A DNA stretch of 64,000 nt from Sysuimicrobium calidum (GCA_031459935.1 JAVKHN010000002.1:62001-126000), one strand, 5' to 3'; numbered from the stretch's first letter, positions 23,199 to 33,154 are shown. The notes: a model not told the origin generated them from the sequence alone. Translations and numbers: made by a program.

Positions 23199-23792
23199 AT
23201 GGAGATCGAGGTGGGTGGAACCCGGGTGGAGCTGGTGCGGGGCGACATCACCCAGCAGGCAGTGGATGCCATCGTGAACGCCGCCAACCCCACCCTCATG
23301 GGTGGGGGCGGGGTGGACGGCGCCATCCACCGGGCGGGCGGCCCCGCCATCCTGGAGGAGTGCAGGCGCATCGCCCAGACCCTCCCCGGCCATAGGCTCC
23401 CGCCCGGGGAAGCGGTGATGACCACGGGCGGGAACCTCCCCGCCCGGTTCGTGATCCACACGGTGGGGCCTGTGTGGCGGGGCGGAGACGCTGGGGAGGA
23501 CGAAACCCTCGCCCGGGCGTACCGCAACAGCCTGCAGCTGGCAAAAGAACGGGGGCTGCGCTCCGTGGCCTTCCCCTCCATCAGCACAGGAGCATACGGA
23601 TTCCCCATCGAGCGGGCGGCCCGGGTGGCCCTGCGCACCCTCCTGGAGTTCCTGGAGCAAAACCCCGGGGCGTTTCACCTCGTGCGCATGGTCCTGTGGA
23701 GCGAGGGGGACCTGCGGACCTATGAGGAGGCGCTTGCAGAGCTACGGCCTACTGGAGCAAGAGGAGAACCGGGTTCTCCAGCAGGTGCTTGA
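23199..23792 (+). CDS. Macrodomain protein (O-acetyl-ADP-ribose deacetylase type)
   Basis: 197-residue MacroD-like protein. VNAANPTLMGGGGVDGAIH is at about residues 28-46, followed by GEAVMTTGGNLPARFVIHTVGP and FPSISTGAYGFP, the ADP-ribose-binding loops of the family. Members remove ADP-ribose from proteins or nucleic acids or hydrolyse O-acetyl-ADP-ribose. ATG 23199 follows GAGGAGGT; GTG 23193 is too close. The last 44 bases overlap the end of the convergent pdhC gene, so transcription from the two sides collides. No ADP-ribosyltransferase is seen nearby. Confidence 0.9.
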   Translation: MEIEVGGTRVELVRGDITQQAVDAIVNAANPTLMGGGGVDGAIHRAGGPAILEECRRIAQTLPGHRLPPGEAVMTTGGNLPARFVIHTVGPVWRGGDAGEDETLARAYRNSLQLAKERGLRSVAFPSISTGAYGFPIERAARVALRTLLEFLEQNPGAFHLVRMVLWSEGDLRTYEEALAELRPTGARGEPGSPAGA

Positions 23793-24945
23793 GGTCCATC
23801 AGGAACTCCGCGACCCCGACCCCGTCCGTGATCCGGTGGTCCGCGGAGACGGTTAAGGACATCACGGGCCGCACCTCCACCCGTCCCTCGCGAACCACGG
23901 GGCGATCCTGGGCTCTCCCCACTGCCAGGATCCCGGCTTGGTGGGGAGGGATGATGGCCACGAAGTTGGCCACCTCGTACATGCCCAGGTTGCTTACGGA
24001 GAACACCGCGCCCGTGTACTCCTCCTGCCGCAAGCGCCCGCTCCGGGCTCCCTCGATGAGCCGGCGGGCCTCCCGGCTCAACCGCAGGAGCGGCAGCCGG
24101 TCCGCGTCCCGCAGCACGGGGTTTACGAGTCCGTTCGGCGTCGCCACGAGAATGCCCAGGTGGACACGGGCGAACCGCCGGAGGGTGCGGTCGTCGAGGA
24201 TTTGGCTCCGGAGTTCCGGATGCTTGCGCAGGGCGAGGGCCGTGGCCTTGAGGATCAGGTCGTTCACCGTGACCCGGCCCTCCTCCCCCATGGCCTCCTC
24301 CAGCTGCTGGCGCAGCTGGAGGGCGCGGGAGAGGTCCGCCTCCGCGGTCACGGAGAAGTGGGGGATGGTCTGCTTGCTGAGGACCACGGTGCGGGCGATG
24401 GCCTGCCGCACCCGCGGCAGCTCCAGGTCCTCGTACTCCGCCTCGGGCGGGGCCATGGGGCTTGGCACAGCCTCCGCGGGCCGAAGCCCGGCCAGGTAGG
24501 CCTGGATGTCCCGCTCCACGATGCGGCCGCCGGGACCTGTCCCGCGGACCTTCGTGAGGTCGATGCCGTATTGAGCCGCAAGCCTCCGGGCGAGGGGGGA
24601 GGCTTTTGGCCGCTCCGCCGCCTCCGCCGGTACCGCGGGCTTCCCCTGGGGAGCGACGGGCTGTGCCTGCGCGGGCTTTGTCTCCGCGAGCGGCGGGGGG
24701 GGCGCTGTGGTTTCGGGTCCGTTGATGTAGGCGATCACCTGGCCCACGGGGACCACCTCGCCTTCGGGGACCAGGATGTGGAGGGTGCCGCTCGCTTCCG
24801 ACTCCACCTCCACGTTCACTTTGTCCGTCTCGATCTCCAGCAGCGGCTCCCCCTTTTCCACCCGCTCGCCGTGCCTCTTGCGCCAGGCCAGGATCCGACC
24901 TGTCACCATGGCGTCGCCCATCTTCGGCATGATGACTTCCGACAT
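23749..24945 (-). CDS. 2-oxoacid dehydrogenase E2 (dihydrolipoyl acyltransferase)
   Basis: 398 residues in the usual E2 order. A lipoyl domain carries the lipoylated lysine K42 in IETDKV. A Pro/Ala-rich linker (about 78-110) and a peripheral subunit-binding domain (SPLARRLAAQYGIDL) follow. The catalytic domain ends in SLTVSADHRITDGV with the active His and Asp. It transfers the acyl group to CoA. With E1 alpha and beta just upstream and accDABC further upstream, pyruvate dehydrogenase is the most likely role; branched-chain oxoacid or acetoin dehydrogenase is possible. The E3 subunit is not in the window. Confidence 0.92.
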   Translation of the reverse strand: MSEVIMPKMGDAMVTGRILAWRKRHGERVEKGEPLLEIETDKVNVEVESEASGTLHILVPEGEVVPVGQVIAYINGPETTAPPPPLAETKPAQAQPVAPQGKPAVPAEAAERPKASPLARRLAAQYGIDLTKVRGTGPGGRIVERDIQAYLAGLRPAEAVPSPMAPPEAEYEDLELPRVRQAIARTVVLSKQTIPHFSVTAEADLSRALQLRQQLEEAMGEEGRVTVNDLILKATALALRKHPELRSQILDDRTLRRFARVHLGILVATPNGLVNPVLRDADRLPLLRLSREARRLIEGARSGRLRQEEYTGAVFSVSNLGMYEVANFVAIIPPHQAGILAVGRAQDRPVVREGRVEVRPVMSLTVSADHRITDGVGVAEFLMDLKHLLENPVLLLLQ

Positions 24946-24954
24946 CTCCGCTCC

Positions 24955-25929
24955 TCAGGCGGTGACCCGCCGCACCGCCTCGATGATCCTCTGCTCGTTG
25001 GGGAACGTCAAAAGCTCCAGATTCCGGGCATAGGGGGCGGGGACGTCCTCGCCCGTAACCCGCTCCACAGGGGCATCCAGGTCGTCGAAACACCGCTCGT
25101 AGATCTGCGCGGAGATCTCCGCCGCGGCCCCGTAGAGCCGCCACTGCTCCTGCACCACCACCGCCCGATGCGTCCTGCGCACGGAGGCCGCCACCGTGTC
25201 CATGTCTAGGGGCCGGAGGGATCGGAGGTCGATCACCTCGCACTCGATCCCCTCCCGGCTCAGCTGTTCGGCGGCCGAAAGTGCCAGATGCAGCATACGG
25301 CTGTAGCTCACCACGGTCACGTGGCGCCCGGGCCGCACCACCGCGGCCTTCCCGAAGGGCACCGTGTAGTCCCCGTTGGGGACTTCTCCCCGGATGCCGT
25401 AAAGGGCTGCGTGTTCCAGAAAGATCACGGGATCCTCCCCCCGGAGGGCGGCCCGCAGCAGGCCCCTGGCATCCGCGGGCGTGGCCGGGGCCACCACCTT
25501 CAGCCCGGGGAAGTGGCCGTAGAAGGACTCGAAGGACTGGGAGTGCTGGGCTGAAAGCTGTACCCCGGCCCCGTTGGGCCCCCGGATCACCACCGGAGCC
25601 CGCACCTGCCCGCCGGAGAAGTACCGGACCTTCGCCGCGTTCTGGAGGATCTGGTCCGCGGCGGGGAGGCTGAAGTTCCAGGTCATCACCTCCACCACCG
25701 GCCGCAGGCCCAGCATGGCCATTCCGATGGCGGCGCCGATGAAGCCCAGCTCGCTGATGGGGGTGTCCACCACCCGCCGGGGTCCGTACCGGGCCAGAAG
25801 ACCCTCCGTGATCCGGAAGGTGCCCCCGTAGACTCCGATGTCCTCCCCGAGCAGCACCAACGCGGGATTTCGATCCATCTCCTCGATGAGGGTGGACCGG
25901 ATGGCCTCCCGGTAGGTCATCTCCGTCAT
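24955..25929 (-). CDS. pdhB: Pyruvate dehydrogenase E1 component, beta subunit
   Basis: 324-residue TPP-dependent beta subunit: LLGEDIGVYGGTFRITEGLL at about residues 26-45, DTPISELGFIGAAIGMA, and QNAAKVRYFSGGQ. With the alpha subunit it decarboxylates pyruvate or a related 2-oxoacid. ATG 25929 overlaps the alpha-subunit stop (ATGA). A nine-base gap separates it from the E2 gene. The beta chain alone does not separate pyruvate from branched-chain oxoacids as substrate. Confidence 0.9.
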   Translation of the reverse strand: MTEMTYREAIRSTLIEEMDRNPALVLLGEDIGVYGGTFRITEGLLARYGPRRVVDTPISELGFIGAAIGMAMLGLRPVVEVMTWNFSLPAADQILQNAAKVRYFSGGQVRAPVVIRGPNGAGVQLSAQHSQSFESFYGHFPGLKVVAPATPADARGLLRAALRGEDPVIFLEHAALYGIRGEVPNGDYTVPFGKAAVVRPGRHVTVVSYSRMLHLALSAAEQLSREGIECEVIDLRSLRPLDMDTVAASVRRTHRAVVVQEQWRLYGAAAEISAQIYERCFDDLDAPVERVTGEDVPAPYARNLELLTFPNEQRIIEAVRRVTA

Positions 25930-26924
25930 GGGTCCGCTCCGTACACATCCGTGTACAGCTCCTCGGGTGGGGGTTCCGGGCTTTGCTCCGCAAAGGCCAC
26001 GGCGTCCTCCACCAGCTCCTCCGCCCACGCGTGAATCTCTGCCTTCATGGCGTCGTCCAGAGCCCCGCGTTCCCGCAGCCGCCGCTCCAACAGCAGGATG
26101 GGGTCCCGCTGCCGCCAGCGCTCCACCTCCTCCTTGGTCCGGTAGCTCTGAAAGAGATCCGCAGCGCCGTGACCGCTGAACCGGTAGGTCACGGCCTCCA
26201 CCGCGTACGGGCGTCCGGTGCGTCGCACCTCCTCCACCACCCGTTGGGCCACCTCGTGCACCGCCACCACGTCCATGCCGTCGCACCGCTCGTTGGGGAT
26301 GGCGTAAGCGTCGAAGCGCCGGGCGAGGTCCGGCACCGCGGAGGCCCGTTCCACGGAGGTGCCCATGCCGTACTGATTGTTCTCGATCACGAAGACCACG
26401 GGACACATCCCCTCCTTGCCCCACAGGCCCGCCAGGTTTGCGGCCTCGTGGAAGGCCCCGGAGTTCACCGCCCCGTCCCCGAAAAAGCACAGGCAGACCT
26501 GGTCCGTCCCCCGGTAGCGGAGGGCATAGGCGGCGCCCACCGCCAGCGGCAGGTGCCCTCCCACGATCCCGTAGCCGCCGTAGAATCCACGCGGGACATC
26601 CACGAGATGCATGGAGCCACCCTTCCCCTTCGCCACCCCCGTGGCCTTGCCGTAGAGCTCCGCCATCACGGCCCGGGGGTCCGTCCCCCGGAGGAGGGCG
26701 TGGGCGTGGTCCCGGTAGCTGGCGAAGAAGATGTCGTCCTCCCGGATGGCATCTAAAAACCCCGTGGCCACCGCCTCCTGACCGATGTACACATGAAGGT
26801 AGCCACCGATCTTCCCCCGCCGGAAGCTGCGCTCCGTCTGCTCCTCGAACCGCCGCACGAACACCATACGGCGGTACCAGTCCAGCATCCGCTCCAGCGC
26901 CACCCGCTCCTCGACCCGCTCCAT
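25926..26924 (-). CDS. pdhA: Pyruvate dehydrogenase E1 component, alpha subunit
   Basis: 332 residues with the TPP/Mg motif GDGAVNSGAFHEAANLAGLW at mid-protein, GKGGSMHLVDVPRGFYGGYGIVGG before it, and the FRRGKIGGYLHVYIGQEA N-terminal stretch. It binds TPP with the beta subunit. ATG 26924 follows AGGAGGAGGC by a good distance. The length and GFYGGYGIVGG signature fit the acetoin/pyruvate type rather than the longer branched-chain form. It lies 31 bases after accC and is probably on the same transcript. Confidence 0.9.
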   Translation of the reverse strand: MERVEERVALERMLDWYRRMVFVRRFEEQTERSFRRGKIGGYLHVYIGQEAVATGFLDAIREDDIFFASYRDHAHALLRGTDPRAVMAELYGKATGVAKGKGGSMHLVDVPRGFYGGYGIVGGHLPLAVGAAYALRYRGTDQVCLCFFGDGAVNSGAFHEAANLAGLWGKEGMCPVVFVIENNQYGMGTSVERASAVPDLARRFDAYAIPNERCDGMDVVAVHEVAQRVVEEVRRTGRPYAVEAVTYRFSGHGAADLFQSYRTKEEVERWRQRDPILLLERRLRERGALDDAMKAEIHAWAEELVEDAVAFAEQSPEPPPEELYTDVYGADP

Positions 26925-26955
26925 GTTCCTGCCTCCTCCTCCGTCCACCGGCCCC

Positions 26956-28314
<1,359 letters not shown>

Positions 28315-28340
28315 GGGAACTCCTCCGTCCGCAGAGCCGT

Positions 28341-28793
28341 TCAGGTTTCGGTCTCGGGCTCGATGAGCATGAGGGGCTGCCCGTACTCCACGGGGGTACC
28401 GTTCTCCACGAGGATGCGGACCACCCGGCCCGCCACCTCCGCAGGGATCTCGTTGAACATCTTCATGGCCTCGATGAGGCACACCGTCTGGCCTGCGGTC
28501 ACCCGGTCCCCCTCGTTTACGAAGGGCGGGGCATCCGGGGCCGGGGCCCGGTAGAAGGTGCCCACCATGGGGGCCATGACGGGGATCCACCCCGGGGCCG
28601 GAAGTTCGGGCTTGGCCTCTGCGGGAGCCTGGGTCGGGGAGGAGGCGGTGGGGGGTGCGCTGTTCCCGCGGCCCTTGCGGATGGCCACCCGCAGGCTGCC
28701 CGTCTCGATCTCCAGCTCCGCAATGTCCGCTTCGCTCACGATGCGCACCAGCTCCCGGATCTCCTCCACGTTCAGTGCATCCTCACGTTTCAT
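28341..28793 (-). CDS. accB: Acetyl-CoA carboxylase biotin carboxyl carrier protein
   Basis: 150 residues: an N-terminal helix pair, a Pro/Ala linker (about 55-75), and a biotinyl domain with the acceptor lysine K111 in EAMKM and the PMVGTFYRAPAPD protruding loop. It carries CO2 from AccC to AccA/AccD. ATG 28793 overlaps the accA end by 11 bases, which indicates coupled translation. Confidence 0.93.
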   Translation of the reverse strand: MKREDALNVEEIRELVRIVSEADIAELEIETGSLRVAIRKGRGNSAPPTASSPTQAPAEAKPELPAPGWIPVMAPMVGTFYRAPAPDAPPFVNEGDRVTAGQTVCLIEAMKMFNEIPAEVAGRVVRILVENGTPVEYGQPLMLIEPETET

Positions 28794-29622
28794 CCGCCTC
28801 CTCCGCAAACCGGCCCAGGCTCCGGTACTTCGCGTACCTTCTCGCCAGCAGTTCGTCAACGGGGATAGCCCGCAGGATCTGCAGGGTGCGGCGGAGGGCC
28901 TCCCGGACCGCGGCGAAAGCCCGAGGGGGATCCTCCTGTGCGCCGCCTGGGGGTTCCGGAATCACCTCGTCCACCACGCCGAGCTGCTGCAGATCCCAGG
29001 CGGTGAGCTTCAAGGCGTCCGCGGCCTCCTCCTTCCGCGCCGCGTCCCGCCAGAGGATGGCCGCGCACCCTTCGGGGGGGATCACGGAATAGATGGCGTA
29101 CGCCATCATGAGGATCCGATCGCCCACCGCGATGCCCAGGGCCCCTCCGCTCCCTCCCTCGCCTGTGATCACCACCGCGATGGGCGTGTGCAGCCGGGTC
29201 ATGGTGAGGATGGCACGGGCGATGGCCTCCGCCTGACCCCGTTCCTCCGCCTCGATGCCCGGGTAGGCTGCGGGGGTGTCCACGAAGGAGACGACCGGGA
29301 GTCTCCGCTTCTCCGCCAGGCGCATGACCCGTACCGCCTTGCGGAAACCCTCGGGATTCGGCATCCCCCAGCGACGTTCCAGGTTCTCCTTGGTCTGTCG
29401 GCCCTTGCGGTGACCGATCACGACCACAGGCTCCCCCTCGAACCGGGCCAGGCCGCAGAACAGGGCGGGGTCATCCCCGAAGAGGCGGTCCCCGTGCAGT
29501 TCCGTGATCTCGGTGAAGAGCGCTTCCAGGTAGTCGTCCAGCTTGGGCCGCTGAGGATGTCGGGCCAGCTGCACGATCTCCCAGGGGGAGGGGCGGGGCT
29601 CAGCCGATGGGGGCACGCTCAT
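28783..29622 (-). CDS. accA: Acetyl-CoA carboxylase carboxyltransferase, alpha subunit
   Basis: 279 residues of crotonase-like fold: RPKLDDYLEALF near the start, GHRKGRQTKENLERRWGMPN, TPAAYPGIEAEERGQAEAIA, and GEGGSGGALGIAVGD as oxyanion loop. With AccD it moves the carboxyl group from biotin to acetyl-CoA, giving malonyl-CoA. It is shorter than the E. coli protein because the N-terminal coil is reduced. It overlaps accD by 23 bases and accB by 11, a compact operon. Confidence 0.93.
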   Translation of the reverse strand: MSVPPSAEPRPSPWEIVQLARHPQRPKLDDYLEALFTEITELHGDRLFGDDPALFCGLARFEGEPVVVIGHRKGRQTKENLERRWGMPNPEGFRKAVRVMRLAEKRRLPVVSFVDTPAAYPGIEAEERGQAEAIARAILTMTRLHTPIAVVITGEGGSGGALGIAVGDRILMMAYAIYSVIPPEGCAAILWRDAARKEEAADALKLTAWDLQQLGVVDEVIPEPPGGAQEDPPRAFAAVREALRRTLQILRAIPVDELLARRYAKYRSLGRFAEEADET

Positions 29623-30466
29623 CTGCAGGTGCCTCCACCTCGCACCCCAGCAGTCGCAGGATCCGGGCCACGGTCTCCTTCAGCTGGAGGCGGGGTACGA
29701 TGAGGTCCACCATCCCGTGCTGCAGCAGGAACTCCGCGGTCTGAAAACCCTCCGGGAGCTTCTGGCGCATGGTCTGCTCGATGACCCGCTGGCCCGCGAA
29801 CCCGATGAGGGCCCCGGGCTCCGCCACGTGCACGTCCCCCAGCAGGGCAAAGGAGGCCGCCACTCCGCCTGTGGTGGGATCGCAGAGGATGGAGACGAAG
29901 GGAAGGCCCGCCTCGTGCAGGCGCGCCACCGCGGCACAGGTCTTTGCCATCTGCACCAGGGACAGGGTTCCCTCCTGCATGCGGGCCCCACCGCTCGCGC
30001 TGCAGGTGACCACGGGGAGCCCGCGTTCTGTGGCCCGCTCGAAGGTACGGGCGATCTTCTCGCCCACCGCGGATCCCATGCTGCCGCCCAGGAAGTCGAA
30101 GTCCATCACCGCCACGGCCGAACGTACCCCCTGAATGGTTCCTTCCCCGCAGATCACGGCCTCCCGTCGGCCCGTGCGGCGGACCGCCTCCCCGTAACGG
30201 TCCGCGTATCCCGGAAACCCCAGGGGGTCTGCGGACCCCAGGGCTGCATCCCACTCCACGAAGGATCCCTCGTCCACCAGCAGCTGCAGGCGCTCCGGCG
30301 CGCTCATGCGGTGGTGGTGGCCACAGCGGGTGCACACCTTCAGGTTGCGCTCCAGCTCCTTGCGGTAGATGGGCCGGTTGCACCCGGGGCATTTCACCCA
30401 CAGCCCCGCGGGGATGTCCCGACGGGGGCTCGCCTCGTACTTCGGACGTCGGATCCAATCCCACAT
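29600..30466 (-). CDS. accD: Acetyl-CoA carboxylase carboxyltransferase, beta subunit
   Basis: 288 residues. An N-terminal zinc ribbon (CPGC at about 26-29 and CTRCG at about 45-49) precedes the carboxyltransferase domain (VMDFDFLGGSMGSAVGEKI, CSASGGARMQEG, DPTTGGVAASFA). It heads the accD-accA-accB-accC-pdhA-pdhB-pdhC series. A -10-like TATAAA lies on the minus strand at plus 30479-30484, 13 bases before ATG 30466. Confidence 0.94.
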   Translation of the reverse strand: MWDWIRRPKYEASPRRDIPAGLWVKCPGCNRPIYRKELERNLKVCTRCGHHHRMSAPERLQLLVDEGSFVEWDAALGSADPLGFPGYADRYGEAVRRTGRREAVICGEGTIQGVRSAVAVMDFDFLGGSMGSAVGEKIARTFERATERGLPVVTCSASGGARMQEGTLSLVQMAKTCAAVARLHEAGLPFVSILCDPTTGGVAASFALLGDVHVAEPGALIGFAGQRVIEQTMRQKLPEGFQTAEFLLQHGMVDLIVPRLQLKETVARILRLLGCEVEAPADERAPIG

Positions 30467-30478
30467 GCTGCCTTACCC

Positions 30479-30484
30479 TTTATA
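30479..30484 (-). promoter_or_regulatory. -10 element of the acc-pdh operon
   Basis: Minus-strand TATAAA 12 bases before the accD start. I find no convincing -35 at 16-18 bases, so the promoter may need an activator. It lies in the 149-base gap 30467-30615, which otherwise shows only a GCCCC/GGGGC stem just after the P-type ATPase stop and no further gene. Confidence 0.4.
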
Positions 30485-30615
30485 CACCAACCTCGCTCCC
30501 ACAGGCCGGCACTTTCCCCGTACTCGAAGCACGGATCTTCCGCGGGCTCCCGGGGATTGCCTGGTCGTCTGTTTCTACGGCCAGCCTGACATCCACAGGG
30601 CCCCCGGGCAAGGGG

Positions 30616-32676
30616 CTAGCGAGATCGCAGCAGGCGGGCGCTGTTGAGGAGGATGCCCACGTCCGGGAAGACCTGGATCGCGGCGGCCAGGATGGGCGGG
30701 AGGTAGCCCAGGGCGGCCAGGGAGAGGCCCAGGAGGTTGTAGAGGGTGGTGAAGACGATGTTTGTGCGGATCACCCGAACCGTACGGCGGGCAATCCGGA
30801 TGGCTTCCGGCACCAGCTGCCAGTCGTCCCGCAGGAGGACGAGGTGGCCGGCTTCCAGCGCCACGTCCGTGCCGCCCCCCATGGCGATCCCCACATCTGC
30901 TTGAGCGAGGGCCGGGGCGTCGTTCACCCCGTCTCCCACCATCGCCACCACGTGGCCCCGCGCCTGGTAGCCCCGCACCACCGCGATCTTGTCCTCCGGG
31001 AGGAGGCCGGCCCGGTACGGAATGCCGAGGGAGCGGGCCACCGCGGCGGCGACCTCCGGCCGGTCACCGGTCAGCAGCTCGATGGCGGAGAACCCCAGGT
31101 TCCTCAGCTCTGCGAGGGCTGCGGGGACCTCCGGCCGGAGTTCGTCCGAGGTGGCCAGGAGCCCTATGGGTTCCCCATCGCACAGCACGCACAGGACGGT
31201 CTTGCCCTCTTCCGAGAGGCGCTGCACCTGCCTTGGGACCTCCGGATCCGGGACCACCCGGGGATTGCACACGGAGACCTCGTGCCCGTCCATCCGGGCC
31301 CGCACGCCGATCCCCGGGAGGGCCTGGAACTCCTCCGGAGCGCGCACCCGCAGGCCGCGCTCCCGGGCGAGCCGCCGGATGGCGTGGGCCAGGGGATGCT
31401 CGGAATCGTGCTCCGCGGAGGCAGCCAGTTCGAGCACCCTGTCCTCCTCCCATCCGTTCAGCGGGACGACGTCCGTGATGCGGGGGCGTCCCCGGGTCAG
31501 GGTTCCAGTCTTGTCCAAAAGGAGCACGTCCGCCCGGACCAGAGCTTCCAGATACCGGCCGCCCTTGATGAGCACGCCGCGGCGGGCGGCAGCCCCGATG
31601 CTGGCCAGGATGGCCACGGGGGTGGCGAGGGCGAACGCACAGGAGCAGGCCACGGCGAACACCGCGGCCATGGCGAGGGGATCCCGGCGCAGAACGAGCG
31701 TTCCCAGGCCTACCGCGGCCACCACGGGCAGGTAGTAGGCGCTGAAGCGGTCCGCGATCCGCTGGACTTCAGGTCGGTGGGTTTCCGCCTCCTCCACCAG
31801 GTGGAGGACGCGGCCGAAGGTGGTATCAGAGCCCACCCGCAGGGCCCGGATGCGCAGGCTCCCCAGCAGGGCAATGGTGGCGGCGAGAACTCGGTCCCCG
31901 GGCCCCACCTCCGCAGGCAAGGCCTCCCCGGTGAGGGGGGCTTGGTCCACGGTGGCATGTCCCTCCACCACCACCCCGTCCACAGGGATCCGCTCCCCGG
32001 GCCGCACCACCACGATTTCTCCCGGCTTGACCTCCTCCACGGGGATCTCCACCTCCTGCCCCGCCCGCACCACGCGGCTCATCTGGGGCCGGAGCCGGAG
32101 GAGGGCCCGGAGGGTAGCTCGGGCCTGCTCCACGGTGAGCCGCTCCACCGCTTCTCCGATGCGCATGAAGAGGGCGAGGACGAAGCTGGTGGCCCACTCT
32201 CCCACGGCGGCCGCTGCCAGCACTCCTGCCGTCATCAGGGTGTGGGCGGTGATCCGGCGGTGCAGGGTGGCCCGCGCGACGGCCCGGAACGCGGGAAAGC
32301 CCGCGGCGAGGGTCCCCAGGGTCCACAGGGGCCAGGGGACCCCGCGTTCGAGCGCTTGGAAAACCCCCAGGAGTTCCCCGATCACGATGGCGACCACAAG
32401 GCCCACCAGGGCTCCGAACATGCCGAGGGACGGGAGAGAAACCCCCTCCCGCGGTTCCCCCTCCCGCATCGCGCACGCGTATCCGGCTCCTTCCACGGCC
32501 CTCCGGATGGCGGCTTCGTTCAGCCGGCTGGGATCGAAGCGGACCACCACCTTCTCCGCGGCTACGAAGACCTCCACCTGCTGGACGCCGGGGAGCCGGG
32601 TGAGAACCTGTTCCACGGTGCGCGCACACTCCGCGCAGTCCATCCCCTCCACGCGGAGATGCAGGGTCTGGGTCAT
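30616..32676 (-). CDS. P1B-type heavy-metal ATPase with CSC transmembrane motif
   Basis: 686 residues. An N-terminal HMA domain has GMDCAEC (C14, C17). The phosphorylation site DKTGTLT is at D388, SEHPLAHAI follows, then GDGVNDAPALAQADVGIAMG. The membrane metal site, usually CPC, SPC or TPC, reads A-C344-S345-C346-A: the near-invariant proline is serine. The last membrane hairpin (YNLLGLSLAALGYLPP then IQVFPDVGILLNSARLL) also departs from the Cu/Zn pattern. It pumps a metal ion out of the cytoplasm. The upstream CmtR-like sensor suggests Cd/Pb/Zn-type soft metals, but the CSC site makes specificity uncertain. It overlaps the regulator by ATGA. Confidence 0.88.
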   Translation of the reverse strand: MTQTLHLRVEGMDCAECARTVEQVLTRLPGVQQVEVFVAAEKVVVRFDPSRLNEAAIRRAVEGAGYACAMREGEPREGVSLPSLGMFGALVGLVVAIVIGELLGVFQALERGVPWPLWTLGTLAAGFPAFRAVARATLHRRITAHTLMTAGVLAAAAVGEWATSFVLALFMRIGEAVERLTVEQARATLRALLRLRPQMSRVVRAGQEVEIPVEEVKPGEIVVVRPGERIPVDGVVVEGHATVDQAPLTGEALPAEVGPGDRVLAATIALLGSLRIRALRVGSDTTFGRVLHLVEEAETHRPEVQRIADRFSAYYLPVVAAVGLGTLVLRRDPLAMAAVFAVACSCAFALATPVAILASIGAAARRGVLIKGGRYLEALVRADVLLLDKTGTLTRGRPRITDVVPLNGWEEDRVLELAASAEHDSEHPLAHAIRRLARERGLRVRAPEEFQALPGIGVRARMDGHEVSVCNPRVVPDPEVPRQVQRLSEEGKTVLCVLCDGEPIGLLATSDELRPEVPAALAELRNLGFSAIELLTGDRPEVAAAVARSLGIPYRAGLLPEDKIAVVRGYQARGHVVAMVGDGVNDAPALAQADVGIAMGGGTDVALEAGHLVLLRDDWQLVPEAIRIARRTVRVIRTNIVFTTLYNLLGLSLAALGYLPPILAAAIQVFPDVGILLNSARLLRSR

Positions 32677-33026
32677 TTCCGGTTACCCTTTCCCGGCTCG
32701 GCGTACCGGGTGCACTCGTACACCCCTCGCGCTACGTCCGCCAGGATTTCCTCGGCGAGGCGCAGGAGAAGGTGGATCCGTTCGTCGCTCATCCGGTATC
32801 GCGCATAACGACCCTGAGGCTCCCGGGTCACGAGTCCACAGTCCAGCAGGCAGCTCAGGTGGTTGCTGACGTTGGACTGTCCGAGCCCGGTGAGGGCCAC
32901 GAGCTCCGTAACGGTCCGGGGTCCTCCCCGCAGGGCCTCCAGGAGGGAGAGGCGGGAGGGGTCCGCAAGCCCCCGGAACAGCTTCGCTTTCAGGGAGATG
33001 GCCTGGGGCCGGGCTGTAATCAGCAT
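32673..33026 (-). CDS. ArsR/SmtB-family metal sensor, CmtR-like
   Basis: 117-residue winged-helix repressor. The recognition helix contains SNVSNHLSC59LLDC63GLV, and a third cysteine C105 lies in the C-terminal tail (ECTRY). The C-x3-C pair in the DNA-binding helix plus a distant C-terminal cysteine is the Cd(II)/Pb(II) site of mycobacterial CmtR (C57, C61, C102), with matching spacing. It probably represses its own operon with the P1B ATPase and lets go when a soft metal binds. ATG 33026 is the first start after an AT-rich promoter. Confidence 0.85.
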   Translation of the reverse strand: MLITARPQAISLKAKLFRGLADPSRLSLLEALRGGPRTVTELVALTGLGQSNVSNHLSCLLDCGLVTREPQGRYARYRMSDERIHLLLRLAEEILADVARGVYECTRYAEPGKGNRK

Positions 33027-33039
33027 ACGATCATCTCAC

Positions 33040-33075
33040 AATATCTAAATATCTCCATATCCGTTCCTGTGTCAA
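33040..33075 (-). promoter_or_regulatory. Promoter and likely operator of the metal-efflux operon
   Basis: Minus-strand -35 TTGACA (plus 33070-33075), then 16 bases and GATATT (plus 33048-33053). The -10 region contains the direct repeat AATATCTA-AATATCT (plus 33040-33054), among the most AT-rich DNA in the window and a plausible binding site for the ArsR-type sensor. The divergent htrA gene begins 80-130 bases away. Confidence 0.5.
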
Positions 33076-33154
33076 CCCGGGGAACATGACAAGGGGGGAT
33101 CCGCGTGAGATCATGGAAAGCGCAAGACGCACGCGACGGAGCGGACGGTGTACC

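Noticed and set aside
30467..30615. Small gene or RNA in the gap between accD and the P-type ATPase
   Set aside because: No reading frame with a ribosome site and no recognisable RNA fold, only a -10-like box for accD and a GC stem after the ATPase stop.
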